From: Callipepla californica brunnescens
Taxonomy: Eukaryota; Chordata; Aves; Galliformes; Odontophoridae
Direction of reading: 5' to 3'
Assembly: GCA_023055505.1 (NCBI GenBank)
Contig: JALIRH010000007.1
Location: 16,598,273-16,662,272, forward strand
DNA: 64,000 bases
A model generated the notes under the pieces. That model did not search any database, had not been told where the DNA came from, and saw only the letters and a program-made list of their open reading frames with translations. How positions within the stretch are numbered: the first letter of the stretch is position 1; every line of letters starts with the position of its first letter. Position numbers and translations under genes: made by a program. Positions 22,591 through 34,500 of this stretch are shown here, piece after piece.

Positions 22591-25184
22591 GATCTGATGC
22601 ACTTAAGAATGCCTCTGATGCGCTTAGGTAAGACAGATTGCTTCAGTAGACACTGCAAACAAACGCAGGCTAAATGCCTAAGTAAGGTGGACTGATCCAG
22701 ACCTTGTTTTTCTTGAAGTGGAAACTAGAAGAGAAATAAGAAAAGATAAGAGAATATATCATCACAATATAATTGGTATATATTTTTTATGTAGTCACTG
22801 ACAGTTCCAGAAACAAGTTCTGATACAGACTACTGACAAATGTCCTATTATTGTAGCCTAGGGTCTTTGACAGTTGTTGGATAAATGTAATTCATCAGTT
22901 TTTTGCCTGGCCTCCCCTGAAAACTTCAGTAGTCATATTTTCAGCTCAAATTTCTTGCATTGATCTACTCTTCATTACTTCTAATGACATAAAGCCAAGG
23001 TTCAACACTGGAATAACAGCAGAAGTTACTGAAGAGTTGGCACACAGAGAAGCATCTAGAAAATTAATTTCATTGGACTCAAACTGTTGTTTAGAATGGA
23101 AACCTGTTAAGAGCACACACTAGAGGGAAAATGCACCTGAGCAGCAGCAGCACAAAAAAAGTATTCAATGTAAGAATTGCTAAAAAGGGTTGAAGATAAA
23201 GAGCACGTAAGATTTGACTGGGAAATGGGAAAGGTGTTCTAAGTATTAAAGTATTCTAGTTACAGTTCTTGTTCATTATTCCTTTCTTACTAAAGCTTTA
23301 TTATTCTCTGGGATCACTGTGTAGGGGGGAGGGAAAAACAGCAAACAGAACCTAAAAGATAAGCAGAACAGTCAGCAAGGTAGCTGTTGAAAATAATTTT
23401 TCCATCAGTCACCAACACAAAATCCTCACAGAGAACAAAAATAAATTATTTAAGAGATTCACCAAATCCTCTATCTTCCCTCAAAGAAGGTATGAAAATA
23501 TCTCAAATTTTTGTTTGTAGGCATTTAATTGTTAAACTTGTGCCTTGAAAAATCAAAGTACATGCCTCTACTACAACATATTTTAGAGTTAAAACACTTG
23601 TTTCCATAAATTAATATCATTAAAACAAGGTGAACTTTTTGCTTCACTGTGTTTTTTCTATTGCAATTTTCCTGGTTCTGAAATCTTCTTTTATTATGTG
23701 AATATAAACTGGGACATCCCAGTCTTTTCAGCCTCTGATCAGATGGAAGTCTTTCCATGTCTCTATCTTAACTCATGCTTGAATTCTCCACATGACAATT
23801 TGATCCACTCTAAGTAGGTTACCATGCCAACCTCCTTAACATTAACCTTTGCAAGAAACCACAGAAAAATTGCCAAATAATACAGAATAACAGTTCTAAA
23901 ATTACAGCAATGTTTTAAAATACTACCACCTGGTGGTAACTGAGCAGCAGCAAAACCTTGACATAAAAATGGATGACCAAATTCTGATTCAGACTATATA
24001 TCATTTCAAGCCTGAGAGGGATTGCAAACTGGTAAAGGAGAAGTAATGGGATTGTAAAATCTTGTAACCAAAATGACCTGTGGATGCACTCTGAAGAGGA
24101 AATATGACACATCAAATCTTGTATCGTCTACTGTCATGCATTATACATCTTTTGCGCATTTTAGTTCACATGCAAAGAAGCAAAAAAAAAGACCCTACAC
24201 AAGGTGGCTATGGAGATGGTTCACTATTTCATGTTAAGTATGCAGGTTATTTGTCCTGGTACAAAATAAATAATACAACTACACAAATAAGGAAAAAGGG
24301 GCCAATTGTCTACAGGTGTTAATCCACTGAATTCAACAGAGATACAGTACAGAAAAATCCCATTTGGAGCTCCCTTCGGCAATTGCCTAATGGAATATGG
24401 TATGCATTAATCAGTAGCTAAGATAAGGTAGGTGAGACAAATGTGTGTTTCTACAAATATCCAGTGATAGCTATTAAAATATTTTCAGACGCCACTTTCA
24501 AGAAATGAAATCCATATTCTCTGGGCAGGGAAAACAAGAACACTGAATGCTTCAAAACGTGAGTTAGGCAGAACTGCAGATTTTTGTTGCAGTCACTACA
24601 CGCCTAGGTCTCATCTCCCTTACACAGAGTCGGTACAAGGCTGACTTCTGGCTCCAGTGGAATTATTTCTGGTTCATATTGGATGGAGATCAAAACAAAG
24701 TACTCCTCTAAGTCTAATTAATTTTGTTTTTGTTCTTGCTTGCATCTAAATTAGCAGTGGACAAGTGATACGTATGCATCAAAATTTCCCTGTTAACTCT
24801 AATGATTGAAGCATATGTGTGTTTCACAATGTGTTGTGTGTCGGTGTACCTGGAGAATATTATTTTAGTTTGTACAGACAGATCATAAGGGAAGATAGTC
24901 ATAAGTATGGGAAAATGACTGATAATTTGCATTAGCATCTGGCATTGTGGTAGGAAGGCCAAAACTCTCACATTTGTAGATCATGATCTGATTCTTTTGC
25001 CACTGCCTCTGAATAACTCTATATATCATATATTTCACTACTGAAATTACAGCTTTCTTTTCTGCTTTTTTGGATTGCCATTGAGCATAGAGTTAAATGT
25101 ACTAGCTCCTCTCCTTGCCTCAGAAATAGAAAAATTTTCCCTATATTTGAAAGATTCATTAAAGACACGGAGTTTTGATGTGGG

Positions 25185-25201
25185 TTTTTTTTTTTTTTTT
25201 T
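25185..25201 (-). repeat. Poly(T) tract
   Basis: About 17 T residues after TGTGGG. No retroposon body is recognisable. Confidence 0.8.
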
Positions 25202-26542
25202 CTCCTGTTATGTTCAGTTTCCTAATCCAGAATCATTTCACTGACTGACAGATGCATCATAGACAGAAATTCATGGTAACGTTGGAAAAGAAAATAACCT
25301 ATGCTACAGTATAATATTTCATGTTAAAAGCTTTACAGTTGTAATACTTCAAATTCCTGGTATTATCTCCTTTACTGTATAACTGTGACATCTCTTTGCA
25401 CTTGTATTTTATGATGGTCACAGTAGAAACTGACTGCTCTGAAGTAAAATGTCTTTTTCAAAGTAATCATGAAAAATATAAGAATATCCTTTCCATTTTT
25501 CCAGAAAAAGGACAGGATTTTAGCAATTTTTTTTGTTTACAAAACTGTTTCTGGTCTATATAACTTCAGATGACATTAGAATAATAGCATAATGTACAAA
25601 AACAACAGATTCTTTCAATTACTTAAGTCCTTCCAATTAGTTAAGCACATGTTCATTTTGGGTTTTTGATTGGGACTGAACTGGAAGCTGATTTGCATGT
25701 TCCATTTGTTCTTTCTTCATTATAAGCATCTGCTACTACATTTATGTCAGTAATCCAAGACTTTTTGTTGTTTATTTTATTTCATAGTTTTGCTCATGTT
25801 TCCAAGGAAAGATCAAGAATGAAGAATTAGAATGTTGATACTCTTAGCTCTGTCTGAACCTGCATTTTTACTAGTGTTCATTTGAACCTGCAGAATAACA
25901 GGCCATTTCTTCCAAACAATTTTTCTTCTGGGATATTACAAAATACTGAATGTACTTAAGATGCTCAAACTGCACTCATCTTGTAAATTTTAGTATTGAC
26001 CTGGCTTTCAATCAGGTAGCAATATGGCAGTGTTTTAAAAGCTGTGCTGAGTGACTAATGGAGATATAGACTGGGAAAAACAAAGCTGTTTCAGTCACCC
26101 CTACACATACACGTCAATGATTAAAGTTATATTACATATTTGCAGTTTGTAGTCCAGCTGGTTGAAGGTCTGATTGCCCAAAAGTTTTGTCAATGACAAG
26201 AAGCAAAAGGAAAAGACATATCCAGACAGATGATGAACAAAATCACTGTCGAGAGCCTCTGGTTGAGGTGGAAATCAGGAACTATGAGGTAAGTGAAGTG
26301 TGATTAAAGTGAGGACAGCTGGCAGTAATAAACAGGAGTCTCAGGAGGGACGATCTAAAGGAGCATGAAGAGCAAGGGAAACAAAAAAGACTGGAGGAGA
26401 AACGGTATACCATGATATCAAAGACATGGATATATACATGCTTCTAGAGACATCTCTGACAGATATGTGATGAGGAAAAAGAAAAGATTCTGCAAATATT
26501 TTGGTTTTCTCAAACAAGGAAGGCCTTAAATTGAATTTAGGT

Positions 26543-26562
26543 CAGAGCAGAGCAGAGCAGAG
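26543..26562. repeat. (CAGAG)4 short tandem repeat
   Basis: Four perfect CAGAG units followed by a partial unit. Confidence 0.85.
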
Positions 26563-26735
26563 CACAATTCCACAAGTAGAATTAAGAATCAAGGGCACGC
26601 TAAAGCAGATGTAAAGCAGATAATACTTGGAATATAAAGTGAATGAAAATCTGAAATTAAAAGAGCCAGACACACCAAACGCAACTCAAATCCTTAAAAT
26701 GGGCAAAACCAGCAATCACATAGACTTTCACAAAA

Positions 26736-26758
26736 ACTAAACAAACAAACAAACAAAA
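26736..26758. repeat. (AAAC)n short tandem repeat
   Basis: Four to five AAAC units (ACTAAACAAACAAACAAAC) running into A-rich sequence. Confidence 0.8.
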
Positions 26759-27466
26759 ACAGTAAGTCAGTAATTTTGCAGTCAATTACTTCTTAGGAAG
26801 GTGATTCTTGAAGATGAAAGAAGTTATTGCATTAATAGAATCATTTAAAATAGTTTAGAAATAGTTGGTCACACAATTGTATGTCATTATGTACATACTG
26901 AGACATCAGAATGATTGAAAATTCCATTTGGAGTTCTATAAAGAAATGAAAAAGAGTAACCTCTAGGCAAGTAACCTGAAATGCTAAGCAGCATGACCAT
27001 AATGATCCTTGCTGTGATTCCATATATTTGGAGACATTTGTATCCTCAACAACTGTTGTGCTGTGTCTCATTGGAACTTGATTCAAGTGGCTTCAAATCC
27101 CTTGATATCAATGCAATATTACCAGCTTAGTGCAGGAGGTCTGGATTTGGCATAACATGTCACTAGTAGTAAATTGATTTTGTGAAACACTGCAGTTTGT
27201 CAGCCCTTTTGATATCTGCAGTCTCTGGAGATCTGCCCCCTTCTAGTACTGCATTGATTCATTGCTGAGTTGACCTTTAAGAATGGACCAGAATAGAATA
27301 GAATTTAGTTTGTATAATAACTTTCATTCAGCAGATGCCTTCAATGGCTGACAAACCAATAATAATACGAAGATAATGTGTAGGTAAATATAAAAACAGT
27401 TGTAAATTAGACAAGAGTACATACACTGCCAGCAATACAAGACTATTATAAATGTGTAAATAAACG

Positions 27467-27481
27467 TTTTTTTTTTTTTTT
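27467..27481 (-). repeat. Poly(T) tract
   Basis: About 15 T residues followed by AATTATTATTATTTGGG, an A/T low-complexity patch. Confidence 0.8.
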
Positions 27482-28841
27482 AATTATTATTATTTGGGAG
27501 TTTTTCCCCTTTCCATTCAAGGCATAATATTATAGAAATAATTTTGCACATTTGGAATACACTAAACTACACAATTTCCAAATTACTAACTCCCTTCAAT
27601 TGTTCATTCTTTTGGGTTTAAAAATATTTTCTTTCCTCCAGATGAGAAATACATATTTTTAATTGCTTTTCCAATTTATTTTAAATCAAATCTATGCGCT
27701 ATTTTTCATACATGTGAGGCTGTGCTTTATAAGTCTTGAATATCTTTCTCTACTAAGCTTCCTGTTGACCATGGCAAATTATCTCTTTCAACTCGATCAC
27801 TTACTCTCAATTTCTCAATACTTCTGTAGTACTGTAGAGGTAAAGAATCATACTCTTCATTGAAATACAGAAAATTCTTTAGATGGAGCAGTGATGGAAC
27901 AGTATGCTGATACATTCAAACTGTTTGTGATTCTGCAAAGCCAGAACTTGCCGTACATGTCTTTATATTCACACAGTCTTATTATGCTTAATAGGACTCC
28001 TAGCAGCTGAATTTCTTGGTGCGCTCATGATCACAGGGAGCTATAGCATAGTAACAAAGAGTGCATGAAGCACTTGCTTTTATAGAAATGTAAAGGGCAT
28101 GCATGAGGAAAAGTAGTCTGTGAGCCTGAAAAGCAGTGAAACCATGGAATAAAAGAATGAAGGAGTTCAGTGTCAAGAAGGCCAACTCAGAGAAGTTTAG
28201 AAATGCATACCAGGTTCTTCTTTATTCTGTGTCAGCTATCACTGTTCAGTGTCAGACATTGCCATTCTATTGCGTGTTTCATATACCCTTTTTACTCATG
28301 TAATATACCCAGAAATGACTAATGTATCGTAAAGCCTACCTTTGTGGGAGAATGTTGAAAGTCCTCAGAGATACTTGTCTTTTTCCTAAATGCAGCTTTG
28401 AAAATCCATTTTCTCTGTCTGTGTTACTGTTAAAGGATTTCCTACTCCTCTCCATCAGCTAATGGATGGTTATGAAATACCAAGAAGTGGTACATACAAA
28501 ATCACAGAATCATAGAATTGTTTGTGTTGGAAGACCATCTATTTCCAAGCTCCATGCTACAGACAGGCATGCCCCACTAGAAAATATTACGCAAAGCCCC
28601 ATCCAGCCTGGTCTTGAATGCTTCCAGGTTTGGGACATCCACATCCACTCTGAGCAACCTGTTCCTGCGTCTCACCACCCTCATAGTAAAGAATTTCTTC
28701 CTAATATCTAGTCTAAATTTACCCTTTTCCAGTTTAAAGCCATTTCACCTTGTTCTGTTGCTACATGCCCTTATAAAAAGTCCCTCCCCAGCTTTCATAT
28801 CTGGCCTCTTTCAGGTACTGGAAAGTCACTATAAGGTCCTC

Positions 28842-29102
28842 CTAGAGCCTTCTCATTTCTAGGCTGAACAGCCCCAGCTCTCTCATCCTATCCTCATAGG
28901 GTATGTGCTTCCATCCTCTGATCATCTCTGTGGCACTCCTCTGAACCTGCTCCAGCAGCTCGGTGTCCTTCTTGTGTTGGGAGCTCCAGAACTGGACACA
29001 GTACTCCAGGTTTGGTTTCATGAGAGCAGAATAGAAGGGCAGAATCACCTCCCTCAACCTGCTGGTCATGCTACACTTTGTGCAACCTAGGAAGAAGGCC
29101 AA
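28842..29102 (-). pseudogene. CR1 ORF2 C-terminal fragment
   Basis: An 86-codon piece matching the end of CR1 ORF2, with [19 protein letters not shown] and a following WSSQHKKD motif, then [19 protein letters not shown] near the end. It is a remnant of the same element as the neighbouring reverse transcriptase fragment, separated by a stretch where the frame is lost. Confidence 0.85.
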
Positions 29103-29182
29103 CCTAGGTTCGCCTTCTGGGCTGCAATCTCAGATTGCTGGTTTATGCTGAGACTTTCGTCATCTGACTTCTCCAAATCCTT

Positions 29183-29755
29183 CTACTCAGGGCTGCTCTC
29201 AAGCCACTCTCTGACCAGTTTGTATTTACATTTGGAATTACCCTGACTGAGGTGCAGGACCTTGCACTTTGCCTTTTTGAAATTCATGAGGTTGGCATGG
29301 GCCCACCCCTCAAGTCTGTCCAGGTCCCTCTGGATAGCATCCCTTCCCTCTAGCATGTTGACTGCAGCACTCAGTATGTTGAAAAATGGCACTGTAATTC
29401 CATCATAAAACACCACCAAGTTTGTCAGGCATGATTTGCCCTTAGTGAAGCCATGTTGGTTACCACCAAAAACCTCATCTTTATTTTCCATGTGCCTTAG
29501 TAGATCCTCCTGAAGGATCTGTTCCATGATCTTGCCAGATACAGAGGTGAGACTGACTGTCCTGTAGTTTCCTGGATCTTCTTTTTTTCCTTTCTTTAAA
29601 ATGAGAGTTATATTTCCCCTTTTTTCAGTCAGTGGGAACTTCACCAGATCGTAATGGTCTTTCAAATATGATGGATAATGGCTTGGCAACTTCATCTGCC
29701 AGTTCCCTTGGAACTCATGTATGGATTTCATTAAGTCCCAAGAATTTGTGCACAT
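29183..29755 (-). pseudogene. CR1 ORF2 reverse transcriptase, core deleted
   Basis: A 190-codon open stretch of CR1 ORF2. Residues about 45-121 are the fingers region (LTEKRGNIT, GNYR at 63-66, KGKSCLTNL at 105-113). After about residue 125 the sequence jumps to the post-palm region (EGRDAIQRDLDRLEGW at 136-151, KCKVLHLS at 163-170). The catalytic aspartates of the palm should lie between these and are absent, although the reading frame remains open across the junction. It is dead as an enzyme. Flanking ORF2 parts lie in other frames at 30025-30261 and 28842-29102. Confidence 0.85.
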
Positions 29756-30024
29756 TCAGGTTTTTCAGATGGTCTTGAACTTGATCTTCACTTAGAGTGG
29801 GCAAATCTTCCTTCTCCTAGCTCTTAACTTTTCTGTCTGCAACTTGGGCAGTGTGGCTAGAGACTTTGCCAGTGAAGACTGAAGCAAAGAAGTTGCTGAA
29901 TACCTCAGTTTTGTCCATATCCCTCATGACCAATCTCTCGTTTTCCTCCAGAGAGGATGCATGTCTTCCCTCGCCTCCTACCTGTAGAATTTCTTCTTGT
30001 TCCCCTTTATGTCCCTGCTTAGAT

Positions 30025-30261
30025 TTAAATCTGCCTGGGTTTTAGCTTTCCTAACCCGATCCCTGGTGGATCAGACAACTTTTCTGTAGTTCTTCCAGAT
30101 AACCCTTTCCTGCTTCCAGTACCTATAGACTGCTTTCCACTATCTGTAGATTTTCTTTTTGCACGAAAGACCAAGATTTCCTTGTTGATCCATGAAGGAC
30201 TCCTGGCATTTTTGTCCTCACGACACCAGACATCTCTGAGTTTTGAGAACTTTTCAAACAT
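30025..30261 (-). pseudogene. CR1 ORF2 endonuclease-reverse transcriptase linker fragment
   Basis: A 78-codon frame with SPSWINKEILVFRAKRK near residues 21-37, which matches the linker preceding CR1 reverse transcriptase. It is cut short on both sides and belongs to the 28.5-30.3 kb element. Confidence 0.7.
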
Positions 30262-30295
30262 TTTTTTCCTGAAAGTTTACAGAGTAGATTGTGGC

Positions 30296-31228
30296 AGATG
30301 GCTTGTTCTGTCTGGCAAATCCTTCTTAGTTTGTGGCTCATTGAACTAGTAGTGTTGTTACTGCCTTGCATGTTAATTTGGAATCTATATGATAAACTTC
30401 ATTGCAAAATTTTATGATAAAATTTTTTTATCTATGTGTATAATGTCTGCTCTTTCTTACACAGTACAGCAGAATAGCTAGTGCTCTTCTAGATATATTT
30501 AAGCTGGATTTTCAACTCTCTGCAACTTGTTTGGAAAATCAGATTGTGACTAGTTGCTACTAGGTCAATGCAATGTTTTTTCCTTGTGACATAGAAACCT
30601 AAGGATTAAAACGAAAATTGCTTTAATGAAATAATTATTATGAAGTTAACTATATTCTACATTTACAGCTGTAACTTTCAGTTCCTTGTAACAATTTCCT
30701 TAGCCCAAATGTTGTTGAGGAACTTCAAATTTCATACACTGTACTCTGTTGGTGTCTACAAGGCAATTTTCACTGGAAGAACATGCAAAAGAAAATTAGA
30801 AATTAATCTTCAGCTTTACGTAGTGGATTTCTACAGGTCTTTTAGTGATTAGACTTTTAATCACCTGATGATTAAAGGTTTCATCACCAGGAAATTAGCA
30901 CTTAAATTTAAGTGCCAGGTATTTAACTCTGTTTTGGAAGTGGAACTGCCACTCACTGAGTAAGGCAAAATTGGATGGATGCTTAACAGATATACAAAAT
31001 AAGAGCAAAGGGTCCAGACAAGGATGTTGTCTGGAACATCAGGTTGAAAGCATATCATCAGTGTAAGAATTCATTTTAGAGAGTGTCAGAAGAAGGAGAT
31101 TCAGGTCTATCAATGGAAATGTCATGAAATAGCACAGTGGGAATGGTAGCTCCATGGAGAGGCAAAGAGAGGTAGAAGTTCTCCACCACAGCTGAGCAGG
31201 GCCTGGCACCATGGCACATCCCACCACA
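30296..31228. other. Unique DNA between two CR1 copies
   Basis: No gene or repeat was recognised. The part at about 31060-31225 is less AT-rich than its surroundings and adjoins the next CR1 tail. Confidence 0.45.
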
Positions 31229-31545
31229 CCATCAGGAATCATAGAATCACATAATCATAGAATCACTACAGTTGGAAAAGGTCTCCAAGATTCTCTAGTC
31301 CTACTGTCCACCTATCACCAATATTTCCCCACTAAATCATGTTCTTTAGTACAACATCTAAACATTTCTTGAACATCCCCAGGGACAATGACTCAACCAC
31401 CTCTCTGCGCAGCCCATTCCAGTGCCTGACCACTCATTCGAAGAAGAAGCTTTTCCTAATACCCAGCCTGAACCTCCTCTGGCACAACTTGAGGTCATTC
31501 CTTCTAGTTCTATTGCCTGTTATGCAGGAGAAGAGGTAGATAGCT
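31229..31545 (-). mobile_element. CR1 LINE 3' end fragment
   Basis: Plus reads three spaced CATAGAATCA-type units at 31236-31267, then GTTGGAAAAGGTCTCCAAGA. After that come AAATCATGTTCTTTAG, CTTGAACATCCCCAGGGACA, ACCACCTCTCTGCGCAGCCC and CTAATACCCAGCCTGAACC. This is the reverse complement of a CR1 3' end of the subfamily seen at 18.5-19.0 kb. It is 5'-truncated to about 320 bp and has no coding capacity. Confidence 0.92.
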
Positions 31546-34500
31546 GGGGCCATCCCAGCCTCATGCATTGACCACGACCCTGGACTCAAGGCCAGGTCAA
31601 GGCTGGTGGGAACAGAAAGCCATGCTTGCTGAGGCCTCAGTGGGACAGGAGCTGATGGCCTTTAGGGGCTGTAACAAACCTTCAGGTCTTGCATTATAAT
31701 GTGAATTTTGAAGTAGAGAAAATCTTGCTTGAGAACTGGCTACAAAGAATATTTGTTCAATTTTCTGTGTCTTCTGAGACAGAAATGACTACTGAAAACC
31801 TGACTAGCTCTTGTAACACATTATAACATGTGAATTATTACTGCTTTTGTTTTCCAGAAAAAGATATATTTAGCTGGGAACCATCTCTGTGTTACTCTAT
31901 GTAAACTGTACTGCAATTTGAGCAAGATGCATTTTTCTGGGTTTATTTCAGAACTGTGGGTTTTGCATATTGGCACTGAATGCTGAAATGCCAAGTTGGA
32001 AGCTGATTAGTTCTTTTCTTAGCTTTTGCTAGTTTTAGCTGCCTCTTAATCATATTTTCCCTTTTTTTTTTTTTTCCTTCTCACCAGCAGGAACATTTTA
32101 GTCCTAGAAGAGATGGAATGATTTTTTTTCCAGTATAAATATCTAGTATTATTTATCTATGAACAAACTGGATTTGTTATTTCATTATAAAATGCCTACA
32201 GTAGATAGTGGAGCTTGTGGATGTTAGTATTCTCTGATCTTGCAGGCTAATAAATTTAAAAAAGACTAGATTTTTAAAAAGATCTTGCTCTGACTCAGTT
32301 CCGTAGCTCACTTTCTTATTAGAAGAGCTGCATTCATGTATCAGAGTCTAGACTTTGGAGCTTAATATATTTCTTCAGGGTTGTCATTCTGTTTCAAGAT
32401 AATGTAAAGGTTTGAAGCTATAACCAGGCATTCAGAAGATATGAAGTTCACTTTTTTTCTTAATCTTCTTCTGGTGGGTTTGTTGTATTATTTTATTTGC
32501 TGTTCAAGTAGGCTCTCAGTAACTCCTGTCATTCAGAAATCCATGTTGCTAGCCATAGATTCAGTAAGTATGTTAGAAAAAAGAATACAATATAAAACTA
32601 AACCATCCCACATGTATTACTTAACTGTTTTTATTTGGTAGAAGACAAATGTAGTAAGCACTGAACTAAATCTTGTCCTTACTTCTGCTGAAAAGCCAGA
32701 TAGCAACTAAAAAAGGAAGCATCAGATTGAATCAAGCACTGAAAGAACTATATATGAGTAGGAACTAGATGGTAAGCATGAGCTGAAATAGGTTTTTGCA
32801 GAGATGAAGTTAAAAAAAGCCCAAAGCAATGTAAAAATATTTTAAGAATGAATGCTTATTTCAATCTGGTGTTTTGGGAATAGCAAATAGTACACTAAAC
32901 TGCTCCATCACCTGAAGAAACAATATAAAGTAACAAAAAAATACTCTTCGCAAAGCAACTGCTGAAGGGATAGTTTAACCTGGATTCCTGGATTTTTTTC
33001 TTTCTTTTTTTTTAATGATCAAAATCATGAAGACTGAACAGGTATTTTTATATTTTTTCTTTTGAATCAGATCAGATTCTAGCACAGTTGTGAAGTCTGA
33101 ATCTTGGTTTTGTTTATTTTTATCAATTTATGATAAAGCCCTGCAAATTTATAGTGGAAAATTCACATATGTTACAAGTACAGCTGCAGATTTTCAAAGA
33201 TGCAACTATATTGTCTTCAGAATGAGTGGAGTACAATTTGTCTCATCTTTCTTTTAGCTTTCTGCAGAAATTCGCCTAACTGGTTTTACATATGTACCTC
33301 AGGAGAAAAGGGCTTATGTCCTTGAGGTGCTTATTTCTGTTCAGTGACTGCAAAGTGGTCTGACTCAGACATGTTTGGATTATGGATATTTATGTCTGAT
33401 GAGAGGAATTTTTTTCCTTAGAAGAATGAAGTTCTTCCTCGGGTACTCGTGCTCCGCTTTCATTTTCATAAACCTTAAATAAATCTGGATCATCAGCAAC
33501 TTGTCATATTTCTATGAGGATAAGATGAATCATGCCCAGAAACTGTTTATCTTTTTGTTTTAGCCCAAGTGCATGACTATGCAGATTAAAAAGCTGTAGA
33601 GAAATGTGGTTATAAACAAATTAGATGGGATGAATTCAGCCCTGAGTATTTTCTCCTCTGTAGCAGACAGCCATAATGCTCCTAAACTGGTAACGATCTG
33701 TCTCGGAATGAAATGTACTGTACAACACTGGCAGCAGCTTCCAATGAGGTATTAGATGTCAACTTAAGTGACAAGAATTAACATACCAATTGCTGCAAAT
33801 TCTGATGTTTTCACTGGCAACACTGACCTTGGCACTTCAAGAGGAAATGGCTTTTTTTGTTTTTCCTCCTTTTGTTTTTATTATAAGGCTATCATGATGC
33901 AGAAAACAGATATATTCATTAATTTGTTTATAATTCTATATTTATTATTGTACTGATTATAAACTGAAGATACAAGATCTGATAAATGTTAAGTAATGAT
34001 AGTAATAGAAAGCCCAAACTCATGAGTTATTGAAGCTGAATCACAAGAGAAAATCTTGAGACACTTGATACAGCATTTTCCAGTTAATATTGTTCTGACT
34101 GACTTATAAAGGTTTCTTGAGGAAATTTTTTGGAGGCAGCCAGGACAACTTCTGAAAGAAAATATAAAGACACATTCATAGAGAATGGCACGGCTAACTA
34201 GATTCAAGGAGGTTGTATCTGGTCAATTGAATGTAACACTATTGTAAATTAAATTAATAGGAGATCAGACTTATATGCAGCTATAGCCTGCCTTTATTAG
34301 AAAGATCTGGTTGAAAATAATAGTAAGGAGATGGTCAGAAGCATTTTGAAAACAGAATTATTACTTTAGTATGCATAAGCACATGGAATGAAAAATAAAT
34401 AAAAGACATTTAGAGCTTGAAATATATATGCATACAGAGACATTTATTTAATCTGAGAAACTACAATGAATAGATCAAATAGGAAATGTAAAATTATCTG

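Larger units (their letters stand above)
18994..28494. other. Long unique AT-rich block, no gene seen
   Basis: About 9.5 kb without recognisable exons, RNAs or transposons; open frames are all under 90 codons. It contains a (CT)n-T tract at about 20789-20812, an 8-bp hairpin at 22571-22590, T tracts at 25185-25201 and 27467-27481, a CAGAG array at 26543-26562 and an AAAC array near 26736-26758. The parts at 19700-20000 and 22240-22340 are TAAT-rich and read like possible conserved non-coding DNA. Confidence 0.5.
28495..30295 (-). mobile_element. Longest CR1 LINE copy, internally deleted
   Basis: Minus-strand CR1 from about 30290 (5') to its tail at about 28500, where plus reads AATCACAGAATCATAGAATTG then GTTGGAAGACC. 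In element order: 30025-30261 gives linker sequence (SWINKEIL, then further basic residues), broken by frameshifts. Frame 29183-29755 gives reverse transcriptase blocks including GNYR and LTSV near residues 63-72 and HGFTKGKSCLTNLV near 101-114. Frame 28842-29102 gives the C-terminal end ([14 protein letters not shown]). The 3' untranslated part and tail follow. The palm region with the FADD motif is missing at about 29380. At about 1.8 kb it is still well short of a full 4.5-kb element. Confidence 0.93.
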
